Shown: in pieces, positions 23,539 to 32,602 of the stretch
How positions within the stretch are numbered: position 1 is the stretch's first letter
Layout of the letters: each line of letters opens with the position of its first letter
Translations under genes and position numbers: made by a program
The notes under the pieces: generated by a model
What the model was told of the DNA's origin: nothing
Database searches by the model: none
Seen by the model: only the letters and a program-made list of their open reading frames with translations
Assembly (NCBI GenBank): GCA_019239425.1
Contig: JAFAZX010000064.1
Coordinates: forward strand, 124,001 to 188,000
DNA length: 64,000 bases
Direction of reading: 5' to 3'
DNA from: Acidobacteriota bacterium
GTDB lineage: Bacteria; Acidobacteriota; Blastocatellia; Pyrinomonadales; Pyrinomonadaceae

Positions 23539-26500
23539 ATGCCTGAGTACCTGGCACCCGGAGTCTATGTCGAAGAGATAGACATGGGCAGCAAGCCCAT
23601 CGAAGGCGTGAGCACGAGCACGACCGGCGTGGTCGGCGTCACCGAGCGCGGCCCCGTCAACGTCCCCATCCTCGTCACGAGCTACGGCGAGTACACGCGC
23701 TGGTTCGGCGAGCGCCTCAACATCCTCGACTACTCGAACGCCGGCGGGCCGCACTGTTACCTGCCGCACGCCGCCGAGGGTTTCTTCACCAACGGCGGCA
23801 AGCGCCTCTACGTGACGCGCGTACTCGACACGGCCGGGGCCACGCGCGCCGCCGCCGCGCTCGCCGACCGCGGCGCGGCCGACTCGTCCGCGACCGTGCT
23901 GCTGCGCGCCGCGGCCGAGGGGACGGGCACCTCCGGCACGACGCCCCTCTACGCGCTGACGGTCAACCCGCCCGGCCCGGGTGTGCTCTCCGACGGCGAC
24001 CGCGTGCGCGTCGGCAGCGGGAGCGATGCCGAATACAGGCAGGTCGCCGCCACCCCAAACGGCGTGCTCGCGGCGAATAAGACCACACACGTCCCCCTCG
24101 CCTCGCCGCTCGCTCGCGCGCACGCGAAGACCACCACCGTTAACCAGATCAACCGCGTGGCCCGGAACTTCCCCGGCGGCGCCCCGCTCATGGCGCTCGC
24201 CGCGAACGCGGCCGCGGGCGCCGTCCAGATCACGCTGAAGGAGGCGGCGCCCAACGACGTGGCGGATGTGAAGCCGAACGACCTCCTCGAAATCGGGGCG
24301 GCCGCCGCCAGCTCGGCCGAGTACCGCTTCGTCGCCGCGGCGACGGTTGACCCGGGCAACGCCACGCAGGTCATCGTCACGCTCGACAGCCCGCTCACGC
24401 GCCCGCACGCCGCCGCGGTCGGCGCCGTCCGCCGGCTCGACGCGAACCCCGCGACCGCGGGCGTCGGCGTCGAAAACGACGTGCTCGACGCCGCCGCGCA
24501 GGCCGGCGACCGCGTCGTCTTCCTCAAAGACCGCAAGAACAAGTTCGACGACCCGAACACCCTCGTCATCTTCGAGGTCGGGAACAACGCCACGCGCGAG
24601 GCGCGACGCATCGGCGACCTCTACATGCTCACGCTCTCGACCGGGGCCTACGGCCCATACGCGGGCGGGACAATAGTCGAGCGCGTCACCCTCGGCAACA
24701 CGGGGCTCGCCGCCAAGCAGCTCACCTCGAACGCCGCCGCCGGCACGACCGTCATCGCGCTCGACAACCGCGTGGGCCTGAACGTCGGCGACGTGCTCAG
24801 CCTCGGCGCGTCGCCCGACGAGGAATACGTCACCGTCTCTTCGCTGCCGAACCCGTCGCCGGGCGGCGCCGCGCCCAACGCCGGCAACGTCGTGCTCGAA
24901 CAGGGCACGGGCCGCGCGCACGCGTCGGGCGAACAGGTGCGGCAGCAGAACACGGCGACGGTGAACACGGCCGCGCCCGCCACCTCCGTCCTGCTCGACG
25001 TGCCGAAGGGCGGGACGGGCGTCGCCGTCACCGACGGCACGGGCTACGCGCTGAACGACCTCGTGCGCCTGACAACCTCCGCGGGCGACGTGACCTACCA
25101 CCGCATCTCCGCGGCGCCCGACAACCTCGACGCGCGCCTCGTGAATCTGACCGTCCCTCTCTCGCGCGCGCACGCGGCCGGCGCCGAGCTGATCGAGCGC
25201 GCGCCGCTCATCAACGTCCAGGCGCTCGACGCGGGCCAGTGGGGCAACCGTTTGCGCGTCTCGGCCGAGGACGAACCCTCGGGCCTCGTCTCGCGGACGA
25301 GCGTCGGCGGGGTCATCGGCCCGAACACTATCCGCCTCGCCTCGGCCGCGGGCGTCGAGGCCGGCACCGTGCTCGAAGTCTTCGACCCGGCGACGGGCGC
25401 GGCCGTCGGCGACCCCCTGAAGGTCACTTCGATTGACCGCGCCTCGAACTACACCATCACGCTCGCGGGCGCGGGCATCACGCCCGCTCAGTCGGCGCCG
25501 GGGCTGCTCGTGCGCTCGCGCGAGTTCCGCCTGACCGTCGTGCTGCTCCGCCAGCCCGACCCGGCGCTCCCCTCGCGTAACGAGAACGTCATCGCCGCCG
25601 AGACCTTCCGCAACCTCTCGATGGATCCGCGCCACAGCCGCTACGTCGAGAAGGTCGTCGGCGACGTCAACGGCGTGCTGCGTCTTTCGGATCGCAGGCC
25701 CGAAGGCGAGTCGTGGTACGTGCGCGTCGAAGACCTTGAGACGGTGCTGGCGAACCAGGAGGCCGTCAGGCTCGGCCCCGAGACGCTCGTGGACACTCTG
25801 CCGAACGGCAGGCAGCGCCCGGCGCGCCACGCGCTCGCGGGCGGCGACGACTCGATGGGGACGCTCACCGACGCCACCTACGTCGGCGTGGACGACGTGG
25901 AGCCGGAGAACCGCACGGGCCTCTACACGATGACGACAATCGAGGACGTGAGTCTCGTCGCCTGCCCGGGGCAGACGAGCCCGGCCGTACAGGGCGCGCT
26001 CATCGACCACTGCGAGCTGATGCGCTACCGCTTCGCCGTGCTCGACGCGCAGCGCCCGCCCGACGACACGCTCACGGACGTGCAGACGCAGCGCCAGCAG
26101 TTCGACACCAAGTACGCGGCGCTCTACCACCCGTGGCTGCTCGTGCCCGACCCGTACCCCGTGAACCTCGCGCGCCCGGCCGACTACTCCGTCCCGCCGT
26201 CGGGGCACATGCTCGGCATCTACGCCCGCACGGACGTGGAGCGCGGCGTGCACAAGGCGCCGGCCAACGAGGTCGTGCGCGGCATCCTCGGCCTCCAGCG
26301 TACGCTGAGCAAGGGCGAGCAGGACATCCTCAACCCGTACCCGGTCAACATCAACGTCATCCGCGACTTCCGCTCGAACAACCGCGGCATCCGCGTCTAC
26401 GGCGGGCGCGTCATCACCAGCGACTCCGACTGGAAGTACGTCAACGTCCGCCGGCTCCTCATCTTCCTCGAACACTCTATCGACCGCGGGTTGCAGTGGG

Positions 26501-26763
26501 TCGTCTTCGAGCCGAACGCGGAGCCGCTCTGGGCGCGCGTCGTCCGCACGGTCTCCGACTTCCTGACCGTGGTCTGGCGCAACGGCGCGCTCGAAGGGAC
26601 GAAGGTCGAGGAGGCGTTCTTCGTCAAGTGCGACCGCACGACGATGACGCAGACCGACATCGACAGCGGGCGGCTCATCTGCGTCGTCGGCGTGGCCCCG
26701 GTCAAACCGGCCGAGTACGTCATCATCCGCATCGGCCTCTGGACGGCGCACGCCGACGTTTAA
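23539..26763 (+). CDS. Contractile tail sheath protein 1, with large repeat insertion
   Basis: Sheath protein of the injection particle. The N-terminus (YLAPGVYVEEIDMGSKPIEG) and C-terminal third (VNVRRLLIFLEHSIDRGLQW, GRLICVVGVAPVKPAEYVII) are typical of phage and eCIS sheaths. At 1074 aa it is about twice the usual size. The excess lies at residues about 125-545, which hold about five degenerate copies of a module with the pattern GD-V/L--G-EY--V, then V-L--PL-RAHA-G--V (for example PLARAHAK near residue 190 and LSRAHAAG near 540). This module also occurs in the gene just upstream. In known sheaths the central domain faces outward, so the insertion should decorate the particle surface. AGGAGG precedes the ATG. 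A second sheath lies at 27320-29332. Confidence 0.9.
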   Translation: MPEYLAPGVYVEEIDMGSKPIEGVSTSTTGVVGVTERGPVNVPILVTSYGEYTRWFGERLNILDYSNAGGPHCYLPHAAEGFFTNGGKRLYVTRVLDTAGATRAAAALADRGAADSSATVLLRAAAEGTGTSGTTPLYALTVNPPGPGVLSDGDRVRVGSGSDAEYRQVAATPNGVLAANKTTHVPLASPLARAHAKTTTVNQINRVARNFPGGAPLMALAANAAAGAVQITLKEAAPNDVADVKPNDLLEIGAAAASSAEYRFVAAATVDPGNATQVIVTLDSPLTRPHAAAVGAVRRLDANPATAGVGVENDVLDAAAQAGDRVVFLKDRKNKFDDPNTLVIFEVGNNATREARRIGDLYMLTLSTGAYGPYAGGTIVERVTLGNTGLAAKQLTSNAAAGTTVIALDNRVGLNVGDVLSLGASPDEEYVTVSSLPNPSPGGAAPNAGNVVLEQGTGRAHASGEQVRQQNTATVNTAAPATSVLLDVPKGGTGVAVTDGTGYALNDLVRLTTSAGDVTYHRISAAPDNLDARLVNLTVPLSRAHAAGAELIERAPLINVQALDAGQWGNRLRVSAEDEPSGLVSRTSVGGVIGPNTIRLASAAGVEAGTVLEVFDPATGAAVGDPLKVTSIDRASNYTITLAGAGITPAQSAPGLLVRSREFRLTVVLLRQPDPALPSRNENVIAAETFRNLSMDPRHSRYVEKVVGDVNGVLRLSDRRPEGESWYVRVEDLETVLANQEAVRLGPETLVDTLPNGRQRPARHALAGGDDSMGTLTDATYVGVDDVEPENRTGLYTMTTIEDVSLVACPGQTSPAVQGALIDHCELMRYRFAVLDAQRPPDDTLTDVQTQRQQFDTKYAALYHPWLLVPDPYPVNLARPADYSVPPSGHMLGIYARTDVERGVHKAPANEVVRGILGLQRTLSKGEQDILNPYPVNINVIRDFRSNNRGIRVYGGRVITSDSDWKYVNVRRLLIFLEHSIDRGLQWVVFEPNAEPLWARVVRTVSDFLTVVWRNGALEGTKVEEAFFVKCDRTTMTQTDIDSGRLICVVGVAPVKPAEYVIIRIGLWTAHADV

Positions 26764-26778
26764 AAGGAGAGTTAAGCG

Positions 26779-27216
26779 ATGGCAACAGGAGAGCGCAACG
26801 ACCCCTATCGGTCGTTTAATTTCCGCGTCGAGATCGACGGGCTGACGGTCGGCAGCTTCAGCGAGGTCGGCGGGCTGACGAGCGACGGCGACGCCGTGGA
26901 CTACCGCGAGGGCACCGACCTGCCGCTCACCGTGCGCAAGCTGATGGGCCTCAGGAAGTACGGCAACATCTCCTTGAAGCGCGGCTACACGCAGAACCGC
27001 GAGCTGTGGGAGTGGTACCGCAACATCGTCAACGGCGTCGCCGACCGGCGCAACGGCACCATCGTCCTCATGGACGAGGAGCGGCGCGACGTGCTGCGCT
27101 GGAACTTCGAGAACGGCTGGATCAACAAGATCGAGGCCCCCAGCTTCAAGGCCACCGGCAACGAGGTCGCCATCGAGTCCGTCGAGATCGTCCACGAGGG
27201 CCTGACGCTGGCATGA
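26779..27216 (+). CDS. Inner tube protein 1 (gp19/Pvc1-like)
   Basis: A 145-aa inner-tube protein. It matches the phage T4 gp19-like/Pvc1 family: an N-terminal DPYRSFNFRVEIDGLTVGSF, then SEVGGLTSDG, the YREGTD loop, and a C-terminal IESVEIVHEGLTL. Hexameric rings of this protein form the tube that the sheath drives out on firing. AAAGGAGAG precedes the start, 16 nt after the sheath stop. The next gene is separated by an inverted-repeat element, unusual in this otherwise tight array. Confidence 0.92.
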   Translation: MATGERNDPYRSFNFRVEIDGLTVGSFSEVGGLTSDGDAVDYREGTDLPLTVRKLMGLRKYGNISLKRGYTQNRELWEWYRNIVNGVADRRNGTIVLMDEERRDVLRWNFENGWINKIEAPSFKATGNEVAIESVEIVHEGLTLA

Positions 27217-27223
27217 GGAAGAG

Positions 27224-27294
27224 GGTGCTGGGTTCTGGGTGTTAGGTGCTGGTGAAAGCCAATACCCAGAACCCAGCACCCAGCACCTAACACC
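27224..27294. repeat. Inverted repeat element inside the eCIS operon
   Basis: Two interleaved perfect arm pairs: 27224-27240 with 27264-27280 (17 bp), and 27238-27253 with 27279-27294 (16 bp). They are built from GGTGCTGGGT and GGTGTTAGG units. The element lies in the gap between tube 1 and sheath 2 and differs in base composition from the flanking genes. It would form a strong hairpin in the operon mRNA. It looks like a mobile or dispersed non-coding repeat that landed there. Confidence 0.85.
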
Positions 27295-27319
27295 CTTCTT
27301 TACCCGAGGCACAAAGGAA

Positions 27320-29332
27320 GTGTCTGCCTACCTGACACCGGGGGTCTATTACGAGCGCGTGGACGCGAGCGCGCCGGCCATCTCCGCCGTCCGCACGGAC
27401 GTGGCGGGGTTCGTCGGTTTGGCGACGCGCGGGCCGCTCGACACGCCCGTGCCCATCCAGTCGTGGCGGCAGTTCCAGGCGCACTTCGGCGGGTTCACGG
27501 GCGCGGCCTTCCTCGCCTACGCCGTGCGCGGCTTCTTCGAGAACGGCGGGCGCCGCTGCTGGGTCGTACGCTGTGCCTCGCGCGACGCGGCGGCGGGCGC
27601 GGCCGCGGCGGGCGCGGTCGTCTCCGGCGCTTCGGGCGGGGACGTGTGGCGCGTCTCGGCTTCGAGCCCGGGCGTATGGGGCAACGGCCTCTCCTTCACT
27701 CTGAAGGCGACACACCGCGCGCAGACCTTGACGCTCACCGGCGCGGAAGCGGGCACGCCCGAGGCTTCCGGGGTCGCCTCGACGAACGGCTTCCGGCGCG
27801 GGACGCTCGTCCGCCTGGCGCAGGACGGCGTGCCCGAAGTCTGGAAGGTCGTCTCGGACTTCGACGCCGTCGAGTCGCGTCTCGTCTGGGTGCACCCCGA
27901 CCCGAAGTCGCGCCTGCCTTACGACTCTCCGCTCGCGGGCTTCGACCGTGAGCGCCCGATCCTGGTCGAGAGTCTCGAATACACGCTCGTCGTGCGCGAG
28001 TCGAACACGCCCGTCGCCGTCTACGAAAGGCTCTCGCTCGTGCCCGAGTCGGACGACTACGGCCCGCGCGTGCTCGCGCCCTGGGCCGCGCCGACCGAGT
28101 TCGAGCTGAGAGACCGCCTGCCGCCTGCGCCGCTCCCGGTCGTGATTGAGGAACTGAGGCCGGAAGGCTTTCTCGCCTTCGAGCCGCTCGACGCTTCGGC
28201 CGACGCGTCCGTGCCCTGCACGGGCGGGCGCGACGGGCTCGAGCTTCTTTCGGCAGACGACTTCGTGGGCGAAGAGGTCTCGCCCTTAGACGGCGACGCG
28301 ACGGTCGCGCTCAAGCGGCGCGGCCTGCGCGCGCTCGAACTCGTCGGCGAGGTCTCGGTCGTCGCCGTCCCGGACATACACATACGCCCTTACGACGTGC
28401 CGCCGCGCGCGCCGCTCCCGCCCTGCGCGCCCGACCCGTGCCTGCCCGTCAACTTCGTGCCGCCCGCGCCGCCGCGCCCGCCGGACGTGGGCGAGCTGCC
28501 GCCCGTCTTTTCCGATACGGACGTGTACCGCATCCAGTCCGCGCTGGTCGAACAGTGCGAGCGCCTGCGCGACCGCATCGCCCTGCTCGACGCGCCCGCC
28601 GGGGCGGCGCTCGACGGCCGGCTCGGCGTCGGCGCGGCGCGCGTCTGGCGCAGCCGCTTCGACACGAAGTACGCGGCCTTCTACTACCCCTGGCTGCGGG
28701 TCGTAGACCCTCTGCGCGGCGCGGCCTCGCTCACGCGCGACGTGCCGCCCACGGGCCACGTCGCGGGGCAGTACGCGCGCACCGACTTCGAGGCGGGCGT
28801 GCACAAGGCTCCGGCCAACGCGCCGCTCCAGTGGACGCAGGACGTGACGGTCGCCATCGACGACGCGGTGCACGGCGTGCTCAACCCGCTCGGCATCAAC
28901 GTCGTCCGCGCGCTGCCCGGCCGCGGCCTCCGCATCTTCGGCGCGCGCACGCTCAACGACGAAGGACTCTGGCGCTACGTCAACGTCCGCCGCCTGCTGA
29001 TGATGATCGAGAAGGCCGTCGACCTCTCGACCCAGTGGGCCGTCTTCGAGCCGAACGACCACGTCACGCGCCACAAGATTCAACTGGCGCTCACCACCTT
29101 CCTGCTCGCGCTCTGGCGCAAGGGCGCGCTCGCGGGCGACACGCCGGCCGCCTCCTTCTTCGTCAAGTGCGACGAGGAGAATAACCCTGCGTCCGAGCGC
29201 GCCAACGGCCGGCTGCTCGCGCTCGTCGGCGTCGCCCCGGCCGTGCCCTTCGAGTTCGTGGTCTTGCGGGTCGGGCGCACCGACAACGAGTTCGAGATCG
29301 CCGAAACCGACAACGTGACGGGAGGCTTGTGA
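27320..29332 (+). CDS. Contractile tail sheath protein 2
   Basis: Second sheath paralogue (670 aa from the GTG at 27320). The start SAYLTPGVYYERVDASAPAI and the C-terminus (YVNVRRLLMMIEKAVDLSTQ, GRLLALVGVAPAVPFEFVVL) align with sheath 1, as do the DTKYAAFYYPWL and HKAPAN blocks. It lacks the long repeat insertion but has its own Pro/Ala-rich linker at about residues 345-410 (28360-28500). eCIS loci often carry two or three sheath paralogues, one usually forming the layer next to the baseplate. The GTG is preferred because the upstream ATG frame reads through the inverted repeat; GAGG lies 10 nt upstream. Its stop overlaps the next start. Confidence 0.88.
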   Translation: MSAYLTPGVYYERVDASAPAISAVRTDVAGFVGLATRGPLDTPVPIQSWRQFQAHFGGFTGAAFLAYAVRGFFENGGRRCWVVRCASRDAAAGAAAAGAVVSGASGGDVWRVSASSPGVWGNGLSFTLKATHRAQTLTLTGAEAGTPEASGVASTNGFRRGTLVRLAQDGVPEVWKVVSDFDAVESRLVWVHPDPKSRLPYDSPLAGFDRERPILVESLEYTLVVRESNTPVAVYERLSLVPESDDYGPRVLAPWAAPTEFELRDRLPPAPLPVVIEELRPEGFLAFEPLDASADASVPCTGGRDGLELLSADDFVGEEVSPLDGDATVALKRRGLRALELVGEVSVVAVPDIHIRPYDVPPRAPLPPCAPDPCLPVNFVPPAPPRPPDVGELPPVFSDTDVYRIQSALVEQCERLRDRIALLDAPAGAALDGRLGVGAARVWRSRFDTKYAAFYYPWLRVVDPLRGAASLTRDVPPTGHVAGQYARTDFEAGVHKAPANAPLQWTQDVTVAIDDAVHGVLNPLGINVVRALPGRGLRIFGARTLNDEGLWRYVNVRRLLMMIEKAVDLSTQWAVFEPNDHVTRHKIQLALTTFLLALWRKGALAGDTPAASFFVKCDEENNPASERANGRLLALVGVAPAVPFEFVVLRVGRTDNEFEIAETDNVTGGL

Positions 29333-29871
29333 TGGCAACCGGCCAGAGGCACGACCCGCTGCTCGGCTACAACTTCGTCGTGAGCCTGATCGACACGAGC
29401 AGCATCCTCGCGCTCGCCGCCTCGGCGCTCTTCCCGGCCGTGTCGGACGCGCCGGCCGGCGGCTTCTCCGAGTGCTCCGGATTGGAGATGGCGCTCGACG
29501 TGGAGGAGTACAAGGAGGGCGGCAACAACGGCGCCATCCTCAAGTTCCCGACGCGCGTGAAGTGGACGGACATCACGCTGAAGCGCGGCGTCGCCACGAG
29601 CACGGATCTCTGGGACTGGCACTACGGCTTCGTCGAGGGGCGGGGCAAGCGGCGCGACGGCATCATCATGCTCCAGACCGACCTGCGCGTGCCGAACAAC
29701 ATCTGGTACTGGCGGCGCGGCCTGCCCATCAAGTACACCGGCCCCTCGCTCAACGCCACGCAGAACAGCGTCGCCGTCGAGACCATCGTCATCGCGCACG
29801 AGGGGATCTATCAGGTCTCTTCCGGGGGGCTCGCGGCCTCGGCCGCGAATGCCGTGGCGGGCCTCTTCTGA
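29332..29871 (+). CDS. Inner tube protein 2 (Pvc1/Pvc5-like)
   Basis: A 179-aa second tube paralogue: DPLLGYNFVVSLIDTSS at the start, a GGFSECSGLE loop, then EYKEGGNN, WTDITLKRGVATSTDLWDWH, and the end SVAVETIVIAHEGIYQV. It is longer than tube 1 because of an insertion near residues 20-45 and a C-terminal Ala-rich tail. In Afp/PVC a second tube protein forms the first ring over the spike, so this may be the adaptor ring. The start ATG shares a base with the sheath 2 stop (TGATG) and is preceded by GGGAGG. Confidence 0.88.
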   Translation: MATGQRHDPLLGYNFVVSLIDTSSILALAASALFPAVSDAPAGGFSECSGLEMALDVEEYKEGGNNGAILKFPTRVKWTDITLKRGVATSTDLWDWHYGFVEGRGKRRDGIIMLQTDLRVPNNIWYWRRGLPIKYTGPSLNATQNSVAVETIVIAHEGIYQVSSGGLAASAANAVAGLF

Positions 29872-29885
29872 AAGGGGGACAGCAG

Positions 29886-30065
29886 GTGGAAGTCCACATT
29901 GACGAGATGCAGAGTTCGGTGCGGGCCGTGGACGGCAACTCGCTGCTCGCGCCGGAGACCTTGCAGAAGATCGTCGCCGTCGTGATGAAGGCGGTCGAGG
30001 AGCGCGAGGCGCACCGCGACCGCGTCAAGTCGGAGCAGAGCACGAATGGCGCGACCGAGGACTAG
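29886..30065 (+). CDS. Small eCIS protein, DUF5908-like
   Basis: A 59-aa protein from a GTG start preceded by AAGGGGG. Its sequence begins VEVHIDEMQSSVRAVDGNSL, continues with a hydrophobic helix (LQKIVAVVMKAVEE), and ends in charged residues. Short proteins with this EVHIDE / V-R-V layout and position (between tube 2 and the LysM protein) occur in many eCIS loci and are grouped as DUF5908; the function is unknown. It is only 14 nt after the tube gene and 15 nt before the next gene, so it is very likely real despite its size. Confidence 0.7.
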   Translation: MEVHIDEMQSSVRAVDGNSLLAPETLQKIVAVVMKAVEEREAHRDRVKSEQSTNGATED

Positions 30066-30080
30066 TCGCGGAGGTGAGGC

Positions 30081-30776
30081 GTGAACACGGCGCATAAGGG
30101 TCTGCTGCTGGTCACATGGTTCTCGGGCGCGACCGAGACCATCGACGTCCAGTTCTACCCGACCGAGGTCAACTTCGATAAGAGCGCGCAGATCGCCGAG
30201 ATCGGCATCCCCGGCCTCGACTCGCCGCTCCTGCAGTTCGTGCGCGGGCAGAACGAGAAGCTGACGCTCGACCTCTTCTTCGACACGACCGAGGACGGCA
30301 TGGGCGCGGGCGCGCGGACGGTCGCCGAGTACACCGACAAGATTTACAGCCTCGTCAAGATCGAGCCGCAGCGCCACGCGCCGCCCGTCTGCGAGTTCAT
30401 CTGGATGAGCGGCTTCCCGGGCAGCCGCCTCCACCCGAACTTCAGCAACCAGCAGCGCTACTCGTTCCGCTGCCTCGTCGAGAGCGTCAAGCAGAAGTTC
30501 ACGCTCTTCAGCTCCGAAGGCGTGCCCCTGCGCGCCACGCTCTCGGTGACGCTGAGGGAGTACAAGACGCTCGACCAGCAGCTGGCCGAGCTGAACCTGA
30601 CCTCGCCCGACCGCACCGAGACGCAGGTGCTCCAGCGCGGCGAGACGCTCGCGCTCATCGCCGCGCGCCACTACCGCCGCGCGGGCGACTGGCGCCACAT
30701 CGCCGAGGCCAACAACATCTCTGACCCGCGCCGCGTCGAGCCGGGCACCTTTCTGACGCTGCCGCCGACGAGGTGA
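30081..30776 (+). CDS. LysM-containing baseplate protein (Pvc7/gp53-like)
   Basis: A 231-aa protein. Residues about 10-175 match the conserved core found before the hub in contractile systems (VQFYPTEVNFDKSAQIAEIG, LTLDLFFDTTEDG). Residues about 183-230 are a LysM-type domain (QVLQRGETLALIAARHYRRA, then WRHIAEANNISDPRRVEPGT). In Afp/PVC the equivalent (Afp7/Pvc7) joins the spike-tube junction to the baseplate, where the LysM fold is structural and does not bind peptidoglycan. It lies between the small DUF5908-like gene and the hub gene. Confidence 0.85.
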   Translation: MNTAHKGLLLVTWFSGATETIDVQFYPTEVNFDKSAQIAEIGIPGLDSPLLQFVRGQNEKLTLDLFFDTTEDGMGAGARTVAEYTDKIYSLVKIEPQRHAPPVCEFIWMSGFPGSRLHPNFSNQQRYSFRCLVESVKQKFTLFSSEGVPLRATLSVTLREYKTLDQQLAELNLTSPDRTETQVLQRGETLALIAARHYRRAGDWRHIAEANNISDPRRVEPGTFLTLPPTR

Positions 30777-30817
30777 AGCCGGCGGGCGTTAACTGAAGGA
30801 AGCAGGAGCCGAGGGCC

Positions 30818-32056
30818 ATGGAGATCGTCACACTGGGCGAGGAGTCGGCGAGCCGCGAGGGCTTCTACGTCCCCGTCTTCCAGGTCAAGATCGAGGGCGT
30901 CGGCCTTCCCCGCAACGTCCTGCGCGACGTGACGCAGATCACCTACAAGGACAACGTCAAGGAACTGGACAGCTTCGAGCTGACGGTCAACAACTGGGAC
31001 GCGGCGAAGAACACGTTCAAGTACGTCGGCGCCGAGACGGCCGACTCTTTGCAGCGCGAGCCGCTCCACCGCCTCTTCGAGCCGTGCAACAAGGAGGTGG
31101 TCGTCTCGATGGGCTACGGCGACTACACGAGGGTCATGCTGACGGGCACGTTCACGACGATGGAGCCGAACTTCCCGGCGGGCGGCGCGCCCACGCTCAC
31201 CGTCCGCGGCCTCAACGTGCTCCACCAGCTCCGGCGCAAGCAGTACACCTTCTCCTGGGAGAACATGACCGACAGCAAGATCGCCGAGGACATCGCGGGC
31301 CTCAAGGACAAGGACACGAAGAAGAACCGCTTCCCGCTCCCCATCAAGACCGACCCGAACGTCAAGGAGCCGCAGCTCACCTACCTCGCGCAGAAGAACC
31401 AGTACGACATCGACTTCCTGCTGACGCGCGCCCGCGCCCGCGGCTACGTCGTCTTCGTCCACGAGGAGACGGACGAGACGGGCAAGAAGCAGAAGCAGCT
31501 CTACTTCGGCCCCTCGGAGTCGGTCTCGACCATCTTCCCAGGCAGCGCCAGCCCCGGCGGCGACCAGCGCGACGTGACCTTCGTGCTGGAGTGGGGCCGC
31601 TCGCTCATCGACTTCAAGCCGACGCTGACGACGGCCAACCAGATTAAGTCGGTGACCGTCAACGGCTGGGATCGCAAGAAGAAGGAGAAGATTTCCGAGT
31701 CGGCCACGCTCGACGACCCGAAGCTCAACCGCAACCAGGACCTCTACGAGCTGCTGCAGAAGTGCGACCCCCGCGAGGAGGTCGTCGTGGACGAGCCGGT
31801 CTTCACCAAGGACGAGGCGAAGAAGCGGGCGCTCGCCATCCTCAACGACAAGCAGAAGGAGATGGTCAAGGCCACGGGCACCACCGTCGGGCTGCCCGAC
31901 CTGCGGGCGGGGCGCATCATCCAGCTCGACAAGCTCGGCTCGCGCTTCAGCGGCATCTACTTCGTCACCGAGACGACGCACACCATCGGCCCGGGCGGCT
32001 ACACGACGAAGTTCAGCGCGCGCCGCGAGAACCCGGGCGAGAACTCCGCGGCCTGA
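30818..32056 (+). CDS. Spike hub protein (gpD / VgrG N-terminal-like)
   Basis: A 412-aa protein of the phage late-control D / VgrG hub type: VPVFQVKIEGVGLPRNVLRD, then VKELDSFELTVNNWD, VMLTGTFTTMEPNFP, TLTVRGLNVLHQL, and a C-terminal DLRAGRIIQLDKLGSRFSGI plus YFVTETTHTIGPGGYTTKF. The trimeric hub joins the hexameric tube to the pointed spike. Here hub and OB-fold spike are separate genes (next gene at 32075), whereas Afp8/Pvc8 and VgrG fuse them. Confidence 0.88.
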   Translation: MEIVTLGEESASREGFYVPVFQVKIEGVGLPRNVLRDVTQITYKDNVKELDSFELTVNNWDAAKNTFKYVGAETADSLQREPLHRLFEPCNKEVVVSMGYGDYTRVMLTGTFTTMEPNFPAGGAPTLTVRGLNVLHQLRRKQYTFSWENMTDSKIAEDIAGLKDKDTKKNRFPLPIKTDPNVKEPQLTYLAQKNQYDIDFLLTRARARGYVVFVHEETDETGKKQKQLYFGPSESVSTIFPGSASPGGDQRDVTFVLEWGRSLIDFKPTLTTANQIKSVTVNGWDRKKKEKISESATLDDPKLNRNQDLYELLQKCDPREEVVVDEPVFTKDEAKKRALAILNDKQKEMVKATGTTVGLPDLRAGRIIQLDKLGSRFSGIYFVTETTHTIGPGGYTTKFSARRENPGENSAA

Positions 32057-32074
32057 AGATAAGGGGGAAGAGAA

Positions 32075-32587
32075 GTGGGAAAGATGGACAAGATTCCGGG
32101 CGTCGGCGTCGCCATCGTCATCGACGTGAACGACCCCGAGAAGCTCGGGCGGCTCAAGCTCAGGTTTCCGTGGATGCCGGACGAGGTGACGAGCCCCTGG
32201 GTGCCGGTGGCCGCGCCCTTCGCCGGCAACGACCGCGGCGCCTACTACGCGCCCGAGATCGGCGACGAGGCGCTCGTCGCCTTCGAGCTGGGCAACTTCG
32301 ACCACCCCTTCGTCGTCGGCTTCCTCTGGAACGGCAAGGACAAGCCGCCGACCGAGGACGTGCACCTGCGGCTCTTCCGCTCGGTCAACGGCCACGAGAT
32401 CGCCGTGCACGACCCGGCCGTCACGGGCGGCGACAAGGGCTACATCCGCATCAAGGACGCGCACGGCAACGTCGTCGAGCTGGCGAACGCGCAGATCACC
32501 ATCCAGTCGGTCGGCATCATCAACATCAAGGCGCCGAGCGTGATGATCAACGGCCGGCCCGTCCTGATTTCGCCGACGCCCATCTGA
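32075..32587 (+). CDS. Spike tip protein (gpV / gp5 OB-fold)
   Basis: A 170-aa protein of the baseplate assembly V family. Residues about 8-100 are the OB-fold (VGVAIVIDVNDPEKLGRLKL, WVPVAAPFAGNDRGAYYAPE, GDEALVAFELGNFDHPFVVG). The remaining residues form a beta-rich needle with IKDAHGNVVEL and IKAPSVMINGRPV. It is the C-terminal half of a VgrG-type spike as its own gene. The GTG at 32075 (after AAGGGGG) or the ATG at 32084 could be the start. No PAAR tip protein was recognised in the neighbourhood. Confidence 0.87.
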   Translation: MGKMDKIPGVGVAIVIDVNDPEKLGRLKLRFPWMPDEVTSPWVPVAAPFAGNDRGAYYAPEIGDEALVAFELGNFDHPFVVGFLWNGKDKPPTEDVHLRLFRSVNGHEIAVHDPAVTGGDKGYIRIKDAHGNVVELANAQITIQSVGIINIKAPSVMINGRPVLISPTPI

Positions 32588-32602
32588 AGAGGACTCAAGG
32601 GA

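Noticed and set aside
22210..27312. 1700-codon open frame on the minus strand across the cap, sheath and tube genes
   Set aside because: It is antisense to five well-supported plus-strand genes, its product is a low-complexity Arg/Asp/Val/Ala mixture, and such frames are expected in very GC-rich DNA.
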